Assembly: GCA_003049485.1 (NCBI GenBank) | Contig: PYST01000188.1 | Coordinates: forward strand, 1-64,000 | Source: Ophioceras dolichostomum | Lineage: Eukaryota; Ascomycota; Sordariomycetes; Magnaporthales; Ophioceraceae | DNA length: 64,000 nt | Direction: 5' to 3' | Part shown: in pieces, positions 56,501-64,000 of the stretch | Layout: each line of letters begins with the position of its first letter | How positions within the stretch are numbered: the first letter of the stretch is position 1 | Translations under genes and position numbers: made by a program | Notes under the pieces: generated by a model | What the model was told of the DNA's origin: nothing | The model's input: the letters and a program-made list of their open reading frames with translations, nothing else | The model's database searches: none

Positions 56501-57325
56501 CTAGCTATAGGGATTCATGGAGTCGATTCGATCCCGGTGTTTCCTCGATGCGACTCTAAACAAGCATGGATGCACCCGGCAAGAGATTTCCTCAGCCTGC
56601 GCGAAGGCATCGAGGCGGTGGTCCTCAACGACGGAGAAGTCCGAGATATACGTCGGCTGGTTGCGGTTGCAGACCATGAGCTTGCTCCTGAGGGGATCGT
56701 GGAAGTTTGAGCCGATGTTCCCTTCCACAAACAAGAAGATCTCTTCGGCGGCCGGGATCTTGTGACGGATGCGATAGAACCAGGACTTGCGGAGTCGGTC
56801 CACCTCAGCAGCTCGCTTCCCGAATGGCGACGTCTTGATCACGCTACCAGCCACACGGCGGAGGCCGCTGGTGCACATGTCCTGCCAGACCTGGGAGGAA
56901 CGAAGCATCGACCCGAGGTTGACACGGCTCAGGCTGTCGCACTCCACGAGGAGGATGTCGGTAGAGGGGTTCACGAGCAGGTAGCTCTGGAGGGCTTCAT
57001 CCAGGAGAATTCGCCTGCTCGCCGGGCGGAGCGCAGGGAGTCGCACGAGCTGGCCGCGTCCGATGAGGCTTCTCACCACCGAGTGCGACTCCCAGCACGT
57101 CGAGAGGAGATGGTGCGCTAACCGCTTCCGCCGCGGCTCTAGGTGAGCGAAGAACCTGATGGCATTCGTCCTGCCTTTGGGGTGCAGATGGTTGTTGAGT
57201 GGCGCACCCATTGCCACGAAACAGACTTCGTCCAGTGCAGCAGTCTCCCAGACGGCGACTCGCAGCTCCGCTGGCAGCCTGGCGAACTGAGGAAAGCCGT
57301 CCTCGCTCGTGCCCGCGCTCGCCAT
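56501..57325 (-). CDS. 2EXR-domain protein
   Basis: A 274-residue single-exon protein. It opens with the 2EXR signature FPQFARLPAELRVAVWETA at about 11-29. The middle has ALQSYLLVNPSTDILLVECD, the second usual block, and the end is basic. The 2EXR family is restricted to fungi, and its function is unknown. It lies convergent to the HD gene and divergent to the 2EXR gene at 58.5 kb. Confidence 0.8.
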   Translation of the reverse strand: MASAGTSEDGFPQFARLPAELRVAVWETAALDEVCFVAMGAPLNNHLHPKGRTNAIRFFAHLEPRRKRLAHHLLSTCWESHSVVRSLIGRGQLVRLPALRPASRRILLDEALQSYLLVNPSTDILLVECDSLSRVNLGSMLRSSQVWQDMCTSGLRRVAGSVIKTSPFGKRAAEVDRLRKSWFYRIRHKIPAAEEIFLFVEGNIGSNFHDPLRSKLMVCNRNQPTYISDFSVVEDHRLDAFAQAEEISCRVHPCLFRVASRKHRDRIDSMNPYS

Positions 57326-58483
57326 CTTGCTGGCGTATCCTGGTGGTTGTACTGCCTTCTGCGAGGTTAGATGGACCCTGTTAGTTCGATGCGAACGTCG
57401 CTAACTTCCAGGATGAATGGAGTGCGCTGGGGGGGGAGGCCTAGTAGTTCAGGTTCTTGCCTTCCGAATCGAGGGGAAGCTTTCTTCGTTCGAGTAGAGA
57501 GAGCGAGAAAGGAGCGGCTACTTTTCTGCTGCCGACAAAGCTCGTGCGGTTTGGAGGAAGGTGGAAGGTGGAAGGATGGCCGAAGGAACGGGTCCAGGTT
57601 TTAAGCTGGAGTGTACATTTTGGCATTGGTAGTACCAGTCGAGGTGAAGCAGGGAGGGGCAGAAGGCAACAGAAATGTAGGTAGGAAGTTACTTGCTGTG
57701 CTTAACTAGTAGGTAGGTAGTAGGTAAGTAATCTTGGGCCAGGCTCATTTACTGTTTGTTTGTCATTTTTTTTTTTTTTGGTTTCCTCCACGCGCGAAAC
57801 GGCGCCACCAGCTGGGCGAACAAAGACATCCCGTGTTCTCATCATCATTGTAGCAGCGTTAGTCATATGTGCGAACGCCGCCTGTCGCGGAAGAAGTCGT
57901 TGATGACGCCGAGTTGATGAGAAGGCTATTCCTAACGATGAAGGCGCGTTGATGTGACCTGCACACAAGACCCGGACTGTCACTGGTGGCTCTCCTGCAG
58001 AAGCCCACGGGGTAGAAAACAACCTTGATGGAAAACATTAAGCTTCTTTCGCCTTCCGTTAGAGGGGTCTCCACCTAACGCTGCCCAGAGAAGGAGATCG
58101 GTTGGGGATACCTGCGGCTCCGGCTCCGGTTCCGTTCAAATTCTGGGGACACTCCGGCCTGATTGCCTGAGTGCCTGGGCGGGTGGGGCCGATCGCCAGT
58201 TGACCTCGTGCTCAACACTAACAAGAAATCGGGAACGCTCATGTGCAAAGAGCAGAAATACAAGGACTCGGGAGGGCCTGGATGAAATATTGCTAGTGAA
58301 GGACCCGCTTGTGCAGGTTTCCGTGGTCTGTGCTCTTCCCGCTACATAACTGTTCCGTTAGCTAGCCGTCAACTCATCCCTTCGTCAAGTCCGGATTCCT
58401 GAACCAAGTTGATTCCTTGTTCCCCTGCTGAAAAGATTCCCCTGCTGAAAAGATTCTGCCGAGCCCCGGTCCGGCTGTTGAAC
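57326..58483. other. Divergent intergenic region between two 2EXR genes
   Basis: No gene. Contains a GTAGGTAGGTAGTAGGTAAG run at about 57710-57729, a poly-T tract near 57766-57779 and a 17-nt direct repeat (CCCCTGCTGAAAAGATT) at about 58422-58456. Confidence 0.5.
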
Positions 58484-59164
58484 ATGGCGACACCTCCAAC
58501 AACCTTCCCGCATTTCGTCAGGCTGCCCGTCGAGCTCCAAACCGAGATATGGGAGCTCGCCATGGTCACAGACGGGCCATTTCTCATCGAGACGTTTCTG
58601 CACGAAGACTACTTCAGTCGAGAAGCCGAATCGGAACCAGAACAGGAACTTGCCAAGTTCTTCCGAGACGACCTGAGGCCGGGCATCCGCCGTCAGTCTA
58701 CCGCGGCCAGCATGCTCCGGACGTGTCAGCTAGCTCGCAGCGTAGCGCAGCGCAGTACTCTGCTCTTGGATTGGTCGTACGGCTGGACCGACAGGCGCGA
58801 TCGCGTCTGCGTCGCCCCAGACCGCGACGTGCTTCATCTCTCCGCGTCGATCCTCCATGCCGGCACGGACTGGAGTGAGGCCTGGCGCCTGGCACTGTCG
58901 CGATTCCGCAAAGTGCTCATCTACCGACAACCTCTCGACTCGCCTCTGCAACTCCCGCTGCTTTCAGATATCAAACGAGTGCAGGCCCTGCTACCCGCCG
59001 TGGAGGAAATCTTCGTCGTTACCGAGCCAAGGCTTAAAAGTCCATACCTGATGAACCGTTGTCCTGACTGTGGCAACCAAGCTCCCGCATCACTATTCGT
59101 GGTACCTCGCTTAGCTGGCCCCGCACAGGTCGGCTTTCGGCCGAGCTGCGCGGGGCGAAATTGA
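58484..59164 (+). CDS. 2EXR-domain protein, probably frameshifted at its end
   Basis: A 226-residue reading from ATG 58484 with the signature FPHFVRLPVELQTEIWELA at about 8-26 and a later RDVLHLSAS block. It stops soon after a C-x2-C pair (MNRCPDCGNQAP). Just before the stop, coding sense passes to the +1 frame, which reads EIESAFELAEDLRLEGDTNPPTIAAGILY for about 40 more residues. A one-base change in GCGGGGCG near 59150 would join the two. Either the gene has a recent truncation or the assembly has an indel. Confidence 0.72.
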   Translation: MATPPTTFPHFVRLPVELQTEIWELAMVTDGPFLIETFLHEDYFSREAESEPEQELAKFFRDDLRPGIRRQSTAASMLRTCQLARSVAQRSTLLLDWSYGWTDRRDRVCVAPDRDVLHLSASILHAGTDWSEAWRLALSRFRKVLIYRQPLDSPLQLPLLSDIKRVQALLPAVEEIFVVTEPRLKSPYLMNRCPDCGNQAPASLFVVPRLAGPAQVGFRPSCAGRN

Positions 59165-59726
59165 GTCGGCGTTCGAACTAGCCGAAGATCTACGCCTGGA
59201 GGGGGACACCAACCCGCCGACGATCGCAGCTGGGATTCTGTACCGTCGAGGCTGCAAGGGGCACTGTAGATTTCGCCTCTCTATCCCCCTCCCAGCTCGA
59301 GGGGTCAGTCTCCTCGAGGAAGCGCCTGAAGCGAGCGTACCTGCCAGCGGCGCCGGAGCCACGCCGCGACCCAAGCAATACCAGAACGGGAGACGGTCAT
59401 AGGGATATACGAGCAACGACTATAGGCCCCGGACGATACCTATCATGTGTCGCACAGATATAGACGTCGCGATCAGTTGTGCACTCGCGCGGACTGATAC
59501 GATTCTCTCCCCCGTCTGGCGTGTATTTGACTTGACTGACGATCCGAGTGATTTAGACCCTGCGGCGTTTTCTGTCCATGGCCGCCACCGCCGTGGGCGA
59601 TTTCGATTCCACCCGCTACGAGTTTGCCCTCGTTGCACACAGCGATGTTTTTCTTCCGGCTTCTTCCGACTCGGCCGAGGCGGTTCTCGAACAAGCAGCA
59701 ATTTTCAGCTCGAGTAACCTGCGTCG
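59165..59726. other. Short interval with frame-displaced coding sense
   Basis: The start holds the +1 continuation of the 2EXR gene. From ATG 59578 there is a coding-like frame (YEFALVAHSDVFLPASSDSA) that ends up out of frame with the next gene at about 59727. A 26-nt GTAACC...TTCAG segment would join them in phase but is too short for a normal intron. Confidence 0.5.
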
Positions 59727-60821
59727 ATGGGGCGTTCAGCAAACGATCTCAGCAATGCCCGCGCCAAGGCCACATTTCTGGTCCCCAATCGGTACATCCT
59801 CCTCACCAGCGATGCCGCCTCCCGCGATATCTGCTTCGTCTGCGTTGACTGTACCGAAGCCGAGACGCAGGACATGGTCGAGCCCCAGGATTTGGGCTTT
59901 GGGTGCCACTTCGAGTCAGTCCGAGCCGCCGTCAATGCCCTGGATGTCGAGAACAAGAACATGGTCTGGCGACTGCGCAACGAGGCTGCCATGTGCGGCG
60001 GAGTCTGGAAAAGGGCCGTTATCGACCGCATCAAGCGGACGGCGCGGACTCCGGTTCTGGGCGATTACCCTGTCGTGATGGAAGCGGACCTACCGAACAT
60101 CGACGCCGAAGAATTGGACCTGCTGGACGTCGGCGCCGGACACCGGCTTATGTTCCCAGTATTCGTTGTCTTTAGAACCGCGCTGGTCTCTCTTGAAACC
60201 CTTAATGCTTTTACAACCGAGGTGCACAAGGGATTTCAGGCCGCTCCCACGACGTCATCAGCCTTTCCATTCCTCCCTCCGATGTTCATCATGAAAATTT
60301 ACCAAGACCCTCCCTATCTGAGCGCATTTGGCGAGGTGGTTGACATCAACCTAGAGCTCACCACTAGACCCCAAGCCCTCACCGCCGTGCCCCCCCTGCC
60401 TGCGCAGCATCTACGCGCAAGCCCTGAGGCGATAGCGATAGTCAGCCCCGACTGTACTAGATTCTCCGCGCCCAACCATGTCCGTCGCGGGATCTCTGAC
60501 AATTACGTAGATGTCTACTCCGCGGTACACGTCATCATCGATGGGCTGACAGAATCGGAGCGCACGGTTTTGATGGTTATTTCCGATCCGGGTCGCCACT
60601 TGCCCCCTCGGCTGGTCAGGGCGGGGTTTGCCGTGGTGGCCCAGGTGCTCTCGCTCGCGGCAGACTTTCGACGACCATCACGCTTCGAACAGCGCATGCA
60701 CATCGATCCGCATGCGGCAATGCCATACTATCCGCCTTCTGATTACTCGCGGAATTTTCGTCGTAACTATGATATCCGTTCTGGCGGCCTCCTCCTTGGG
60801 GAGTATCTAGGAGGGTGGTAG
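59727..60821 (+). CDS. Hypothetical protein, 364 residues
   Basis: Not recognised. A long open frame with good coding character from ATG 59727. It has alternating hydrophobic strands (YILLTSDAASRDICFVCVD, YVDVYSAVHVIIDGL, RTVLMVISD), no signal peptide and no membrane segment. An open frame upstream (59578 onward) may be its true N-terminus, separated by a frame change. It sits after two 2EXR genes and could be a distant relative that has lost the signature, but no motif proves it. Confidence 0.6.
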   Translation: MGRSANDLSNARAKATFLVPNRYILLTSDAASRDICFVCVDCTEAETQDMVEPQDLGFGCHFESVRAAVNALDVENKNMVWRLRNEAAMCGGVWKRAVIDRIKRTARTPVLGDYPVVMEADLPNIDAEELDLLDVGAGHRLMFPVFVVFRTALVSLETLNAFTTEVHKGFQAAPTTSSAFPFLPPMFIMKIYQDPPYLSAFGEVVDINLELTTRPQALTAVPPLPAQHLRASPEAIAIVSPDCTRFSAPNHVRRGISDNYVDVYSAVHVIIDGLTESERTVLMVISDPGRHLPPRLVRAGFAVVAQVLSLAADFRRPSRFEQRMHIDPHAAMPYYPPSDYSRNFRRNYDIRSGGLLLGEYLGGW

Positions 60822-61351
60822 TGCGTTCCAGCTTTCCCTGTCCACAGGAGGGAAAGGGGTGCCCTACATCCTGCTCTCTTCAACAGACGGATAGGTACCT
60901 ACCACCTCCCCGCCTACTTAGGTACTGGAGCGAAAAGTCGGTACGCTCGGCCACAGACGGTCGGTTAGCCTAGGATTTCACGCGACGACATCAGCATCGT
61001 CCGGTATAGTAACTGGGAGATTGCCTTGAACTACACTCTGTTCAATCATTGCTGCCAACCAGCACCCCTGTTTTATTACGCTATTTTTGTATGTGAGAAG
61101 TATTATCAGAGAGGGGGAGATAGAGAGAGAGATAGAGAGAGAGAGAAGTGCCCCAAGATCCAAGAACCATACAGGAACAGAAACCCCTAACCGCGGAAAT
61201 ATAATCCATCTAAATCCAGAAAACAAGCGAAACCAAACCCGAATCCCCCTCAAGTTCCAGTTTTGGCGCATTAATGTACCCGATATTGATACCCCCCAAG
61301 AACTTATCCTCTACCCGACGCGGGCAACCATTCCGCCGTCATCAGCTCGGC
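60822..61351. other. Convergent 3' intergenic region with a GA-rich tract
   Basis: No gene. Holds a GAGAGA/TAGAGAGAGA run at about 61108-61146 and GGTACC motifs at about 60895-60925. Confidence 0.5.
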
Positions 61352-62887
61352 TCAGTAAGACCCAGGCGTAGCCTGCCCCAGTTCGCAAGTGCGGAACTTG
61401 ACGTTGTCGAGCGCCAGCGCGGCGACGACCTGGTCGTTCGACGACGCGTCAGCGCACGCGAACGAGATCCGCAGGTCTCCAGCGTCGACCCCGGACGAGA
61501 AGGTGACGACCTCGCGGCCCACGCCGCCCTGCGAGGCCGGGCGCGTCCAGCTCGCGATGACGTTACCCCCAAAGGACGTGGTGAGGCTGCACAGCGACTG
61601 CGGGGGGCCGCGAGCAGAGGTCGTCGTGACGGAGAAGGCCCAGTCGTAGCTCACAGTGATGGAGCCGGGCGAGGACTTCACGACGGACTGCAGCGCGGCG
61701 CTGGATGGGAAAGTGGAGGACGACTCCAGGTAGAGGAAGGCCTTGCCGTCGTCTTTGGCGAAGTACCACGTGTTGTTCGCGTCGTAGGCCTTGACGGCCG
61801 CGCCGCCGGACAGGGTCCAGTTTGTGGAGCCGCTCTCGAAGGACGGGTTGGTGATGGCCTGCGGGGCTCCCGGGAAGCACATGCGCCGCGTCCAGTTGGA
61901 GGTGTTGTTGCGGGGAGCTCGGACGGCCCGGGCGTCGTTGGCGTTCGTACCGTTCCGACGGGAGTCGTGAGCGTTCGTGGCGTTCCGGCGGGCGTCGTGG
62001 GCGTTCGTGGCGTTCTGGCGGACGTCGTGGGCGTTCGTACCGTTCAGACGGGCGTCACCGTGGTGGCTGCCGGGGACGGTGCCGTTGCGCGGTGGGTGAG
62101 GCATGGTGCTGTTGCGCTGGGGCTCCCCGCGGTGGTCGTTGCTACCGCCGCCACGGGTCGAGTTGCGGCGGCCTCCGCCGTGGGCGCCGTCGTGGAGGCC
62201 GGGGCCGTTCCGGTTGGCGAGCGACGGGGTGCCGCTGGGAGGAGGGGCGGAGCTGAAGTCGGTCGGGGGAGGATAGGTGGGGGAGTCGGTAGGGGACGGC
62301 GGCGGCGTCTGCTGGGACGGGTCTGTGATCGACGCCTCGGCACCGGCACCGGCGGAGGCGCTAACGCCGGCGTTGATGGCTGGGTCGGTCACTGTCGGGT
62401 CCGTGGTCGGGGAGGCGGCACCGCCGTTGGCGCTCAGCGGGTCCGTGCTGGTGGGGACTGACGAGTCCGACGTCGAAGTAGCTGTGTCGGTGGCCGGGTC
62501 GGTGGCCGGATCAGCGGTCGGAGTGGTGGGAGTGTCGGTAATTACCACCACCGGGTCGGCCGTGGGCGTGTCGGTGGGAGTGTCCGCTGGGGCATCCGCC
62601 GACGAAGTCGAGGATCCCTTCTTCGGGCGCCGAGACTTGGTCTGCTTGCAAGTCCCGAAGGCCGACTGACAGCCGGAGCCGCAGAAGCGCGGGCCCGAAC
62701 CGCACCGCCCGCTCACGGAGCAGCAGTTACCGAACCCAGAGTCCTGGCAGGTGATGATGGTCCTGCCATGCTGGCCGCAGGTGCCGTTGGCAGAGACCTT
62801 AATCTTGGTCGACCGGGCAGGGGTGGCGATGACGCCGCCCGCCATGAAGCCCAGGACGATGGCAGCGAGGGCCTGGTTGAAATGCAT
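61352..62887 (-). CDS. Secreted CBM18 chitin-binding protein with glycosylation repeats
   Basis: A 511-residue single-exon protein. The signal peptide is at 1-22. Residues 27-81 form one type-1 chitin-binding (CBM18) domain with eight cysteines (37, 47, 55, 56, 62, 69, 73, 80) and the FGNCCSVSGRCG core. Residues 85-225 are a Thr/Pro/Ser/Asp-rich linker suited to O-glycosylation. Residues 240-330 are rich in N-x-S/T sites and hold four tandem decapeptides (282-321). The C-terminal 170 residues begin with AITNPSFESGSTNWTLSGGA, the pattern of beta-sandwich carbohydrate-binding modules (CBM4/9-like). It probably binds cell-wall chitin, either its own or by shielding it from host chitinases; that role is inferred. 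No catalytic domain is seen. Confidence 0.9.
   Translation of the reverse strand: MHFNQALAAIVLGFMAGGVIATPARSTKIKVSANGTCGQHGRTIITCQDSGFGNCCSVSGRCGSGPRFCGSGCQSAFGTCKQTKSRRPKKGSSTSSADAPADTPTDTPTADPVVVITDTPTTPTADPATDPATDTATSTSDSSVPTSTDPLSANGGAASPTTDPTVTDPAINAGVSASAGAGAEASITDPSQQTPPPSPTDSPTYPPPTDFSSAPPPSGTPSLANRNGPGLHDGAHGGGRRNSTRGGGSNDHRGEPQRNSTMPHPPRNGTVPGSHHGDARLNGTNAHDVRQNATNAHDARRNATNAHDSRRNGTNANDARAVRAPRNNTSNWTRRMCFPGAPQAITNPSFESGSTNWTLSGGAAVKAYDANNTWYFAKDDGKAFLYLESSSTFPSSAALQSVVKSSPGSITVSYDWAFSVTTTSARGPPQSLCSLTTSFGGNVIASWTRPASQGGVGREVVTFSSGVDAGDLRISFACADASSNDQVVAALALDNVKFRTCELGQATPGSY
61925..62044 (-). repeat. 30-bp minisatellite coding N-glycosylation decapeptides
   Basis: Four tandem 30-nt units encode [N-G/A-T-N-A/N-H/N/D-D-x-R-x] decapeptides, each starting with an N-x-T sequon. 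Units differ by a few substitutions and sit wholly in frame inside the CBM18 gene. Confidence 0.9.
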
Positions 62888-64000
62888 CTTGTCTAATTAA
62901 AGAAGGAAGCAGATCTATGCTGCAAGATATGAGAGAGGGCGAGTGGCCTAACGATGGCTGGTCAAGCTGGCAGCGGGGCCGGGATGAGCAAAGAGAGAAA
63001 GCGAAGGTGTTGGAAGGGAGGGACGCTTTGGAGAGAAGGTGTTGTGTGTGATGAGGATGGGTTTCCAAAATTTCTCGTCGATCTAGTGGCCATGTTCTGG
63101 GACTTTATACAGGAGGGATGGGAGGGATTTTTCTTCACAAAGTCTGGACTAGCTGCCTACGGTGCCTCGAGCAAGAAGCTTTCAGCCTACCGGCATCTCC
63201 ATCGCGTTCGCCATCGCCATCGCCATGTGGGATATCCGCCGGCCCAGGAGGCCAGGTCTAATGACCAGCTAGAGAAATGCAAATACAACTACTCAACAGA
63301 GCCGCCGGAGAAGATGCTTCTCGGTCTCTGCCGAATGGCCTGATCGCTGCTGAATCATGCTTGGTCGCCGAGGTTGCCGCGTGGCGAGTCAACTCGGTAG
63401 CGCCAGTGGACTTGAGCTAGCCTCCGCGAACTGGGCCAACAGCTGTGGACTGAGGTGCGAGCTGGGTTGAGGTGAGCCGCCTCGTTTAGTCCCCGAGATC
63501 GCGCTTGCCTAGGTGAGCTTCTCGGGTCTCTTCTTGCAAACCAGCTTCGAGGGTCCGGAGGGACGGGTCGGATGGGGACCTGCACTAGCATCAGGCTAGC
63601 ATCAGACTGGCCGCACACTTGGCAGCTTCCTTAGAATCCTCTTTTTGCTCAAGGGCTCTCCGACTACGCTAGCTGCGGGCCGCCGTACCTTGCTAACGCC
63701 AGGTCGATAATGCAAGAACACTTGCCCCTAACAGGAGACTAGTAGCTCACAGACGGCAGGCGGGAGCGTGGGGTGCCGACTTCTCCGGGGCTATACGCGT
63801 TGACTGCAGATAAGTAGAGGCCTCGTTTTATCTCCGTTGGAGGCATGAGGGTGTGGACGGCTAGGCCACTCTCATGAGCCTGGTGAGTAAGTGTAGGTGA
63901 GTACAGGTACCTACCCGTACGTACCTAGGTACGTTTCAGGGTAGGTTGCCGTCGCCAGGACTTTGATGTGTTGCCTTCAGGGACTTATTGACAGACCCTC
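62888..64000. other. Upstream region of the CBM18 gene, no further gene
   Basis: Contains the CBM18 promoter, a short CGCCAT tandem repeat at about 63208-63227 and a dense GGTACCTACCCGTACGTACCTAGGTACG stretch at about 63906-63933. Open frames lack motifs. Confidence 0.45.
63103..63109 (-). promoter_or_regulatory. TATA box of the CBM18 gene
   Basis: TATAAAG on the minus strand lies about 215 nt upstream of the ATG at 62887. Confidence 0.55.

Noticed and set aside
1..64000. tRNA genes
   Set aside because: Intergenic sequence was scanned by eye for the B-box GGTTCGANTCC on both strands; only matches inside protein genes were found. A tRNA search program would be decisive.
1..64000. Repeat-induced point mutation (RIP)
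   Set aside because: No long AT-rich tracts or clusters of TpA-rich duplicated sequence were seen. The TGG to TGA change in kinase 2 is not in the usual CpA context on either strand.

Overview
This window looks like nuclear DNA of a filamentous ascomycete (Pezizomycotina, probably Sordariomycetes). Genes are monocistronic on both strands. Introns are short (about 55-240 nt) with GT-AG ends. Several families are typical of these fungi: a HET-domain protein, 2EXR-domain proteins, a BBE-like flavoprotein, a GPI-anchored L-domain wall protein, a CBM18 secreted protein and a 22-residue metallothionein. No rRNA, tRNA, CRISPR array or intact transposon was recognised. A 56-base run of N at 33646-33701 marks an assembly gap.

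Layout. 0.3-6.6 kb (minus strand): a membrane-anchored GH31 alpha-glucosidase and a secreted type-B carboxylesterase/lipase. 7.9-16.1 kb (plus strand): two paralogous divergent protein kinases flanking a 2EXR gene. The second kinase carries an in-frame TGA where its paralogue has Trp, and three of its five introns contain microsatellites. 16.5-17.9 kb (minus): a beta-lactamase-fold serine hydrolase. 19.77 kb: a Cys-rich metallothionein resembling Magnaporthe MMT1. 22.6-24.1 kb: a citrate-synthase-family enzyme ending in the PTS1 signal AKL.

24-36 kb is gene-poor. It holds two small CCxC zinc-finger proteins (26.0 and 29.0-29.5 kb), a secreted FAD oxidoreductase (31.8-33.4 kb), the gap and a decayed TPR gene (34.8-36.0 kb). 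A third CCxC copy, interrupted by TAG, lies at 40.3-40.5 kb. 36.3-43.5 kb (minus): an iron-sulfur L-serine dehydratase, a GNAT acetyltransferase and a six-exon cytochrome P450. 45.3-51 kb (plus): the GPI-anchored L-domain protein and the BBE-like oxidase. 51.5-52.4 kb (minus): a prion-like Gly/Gln/Pro-rich protein with a glycine-zipper segment and a Lys/His tail. 53.4-60.8 kb: a HET protein, an HD phosphohydrolase, two 2EXR genes and an unrecognised 364-residue protein. 61.4-62.9 kb (minus): a secreted CBM18 protein with a decapeptide N-glycosylation repeat.

There is no complete secondary-metabolite cluster; no PKS, NRPS or terpene synthase is visible. Most genes look like independent housekeeping, secretory or accessory loci. 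The most unusual material is the kinase/2EXR block, the three-copy CCxC family, the repeat-bearing CBM18 protein and the HET/HD/2EXR block. Exon structures were worked out by hand from splice motifs and frame continuity; where stated, the exon lengths sum to a multiple of three.
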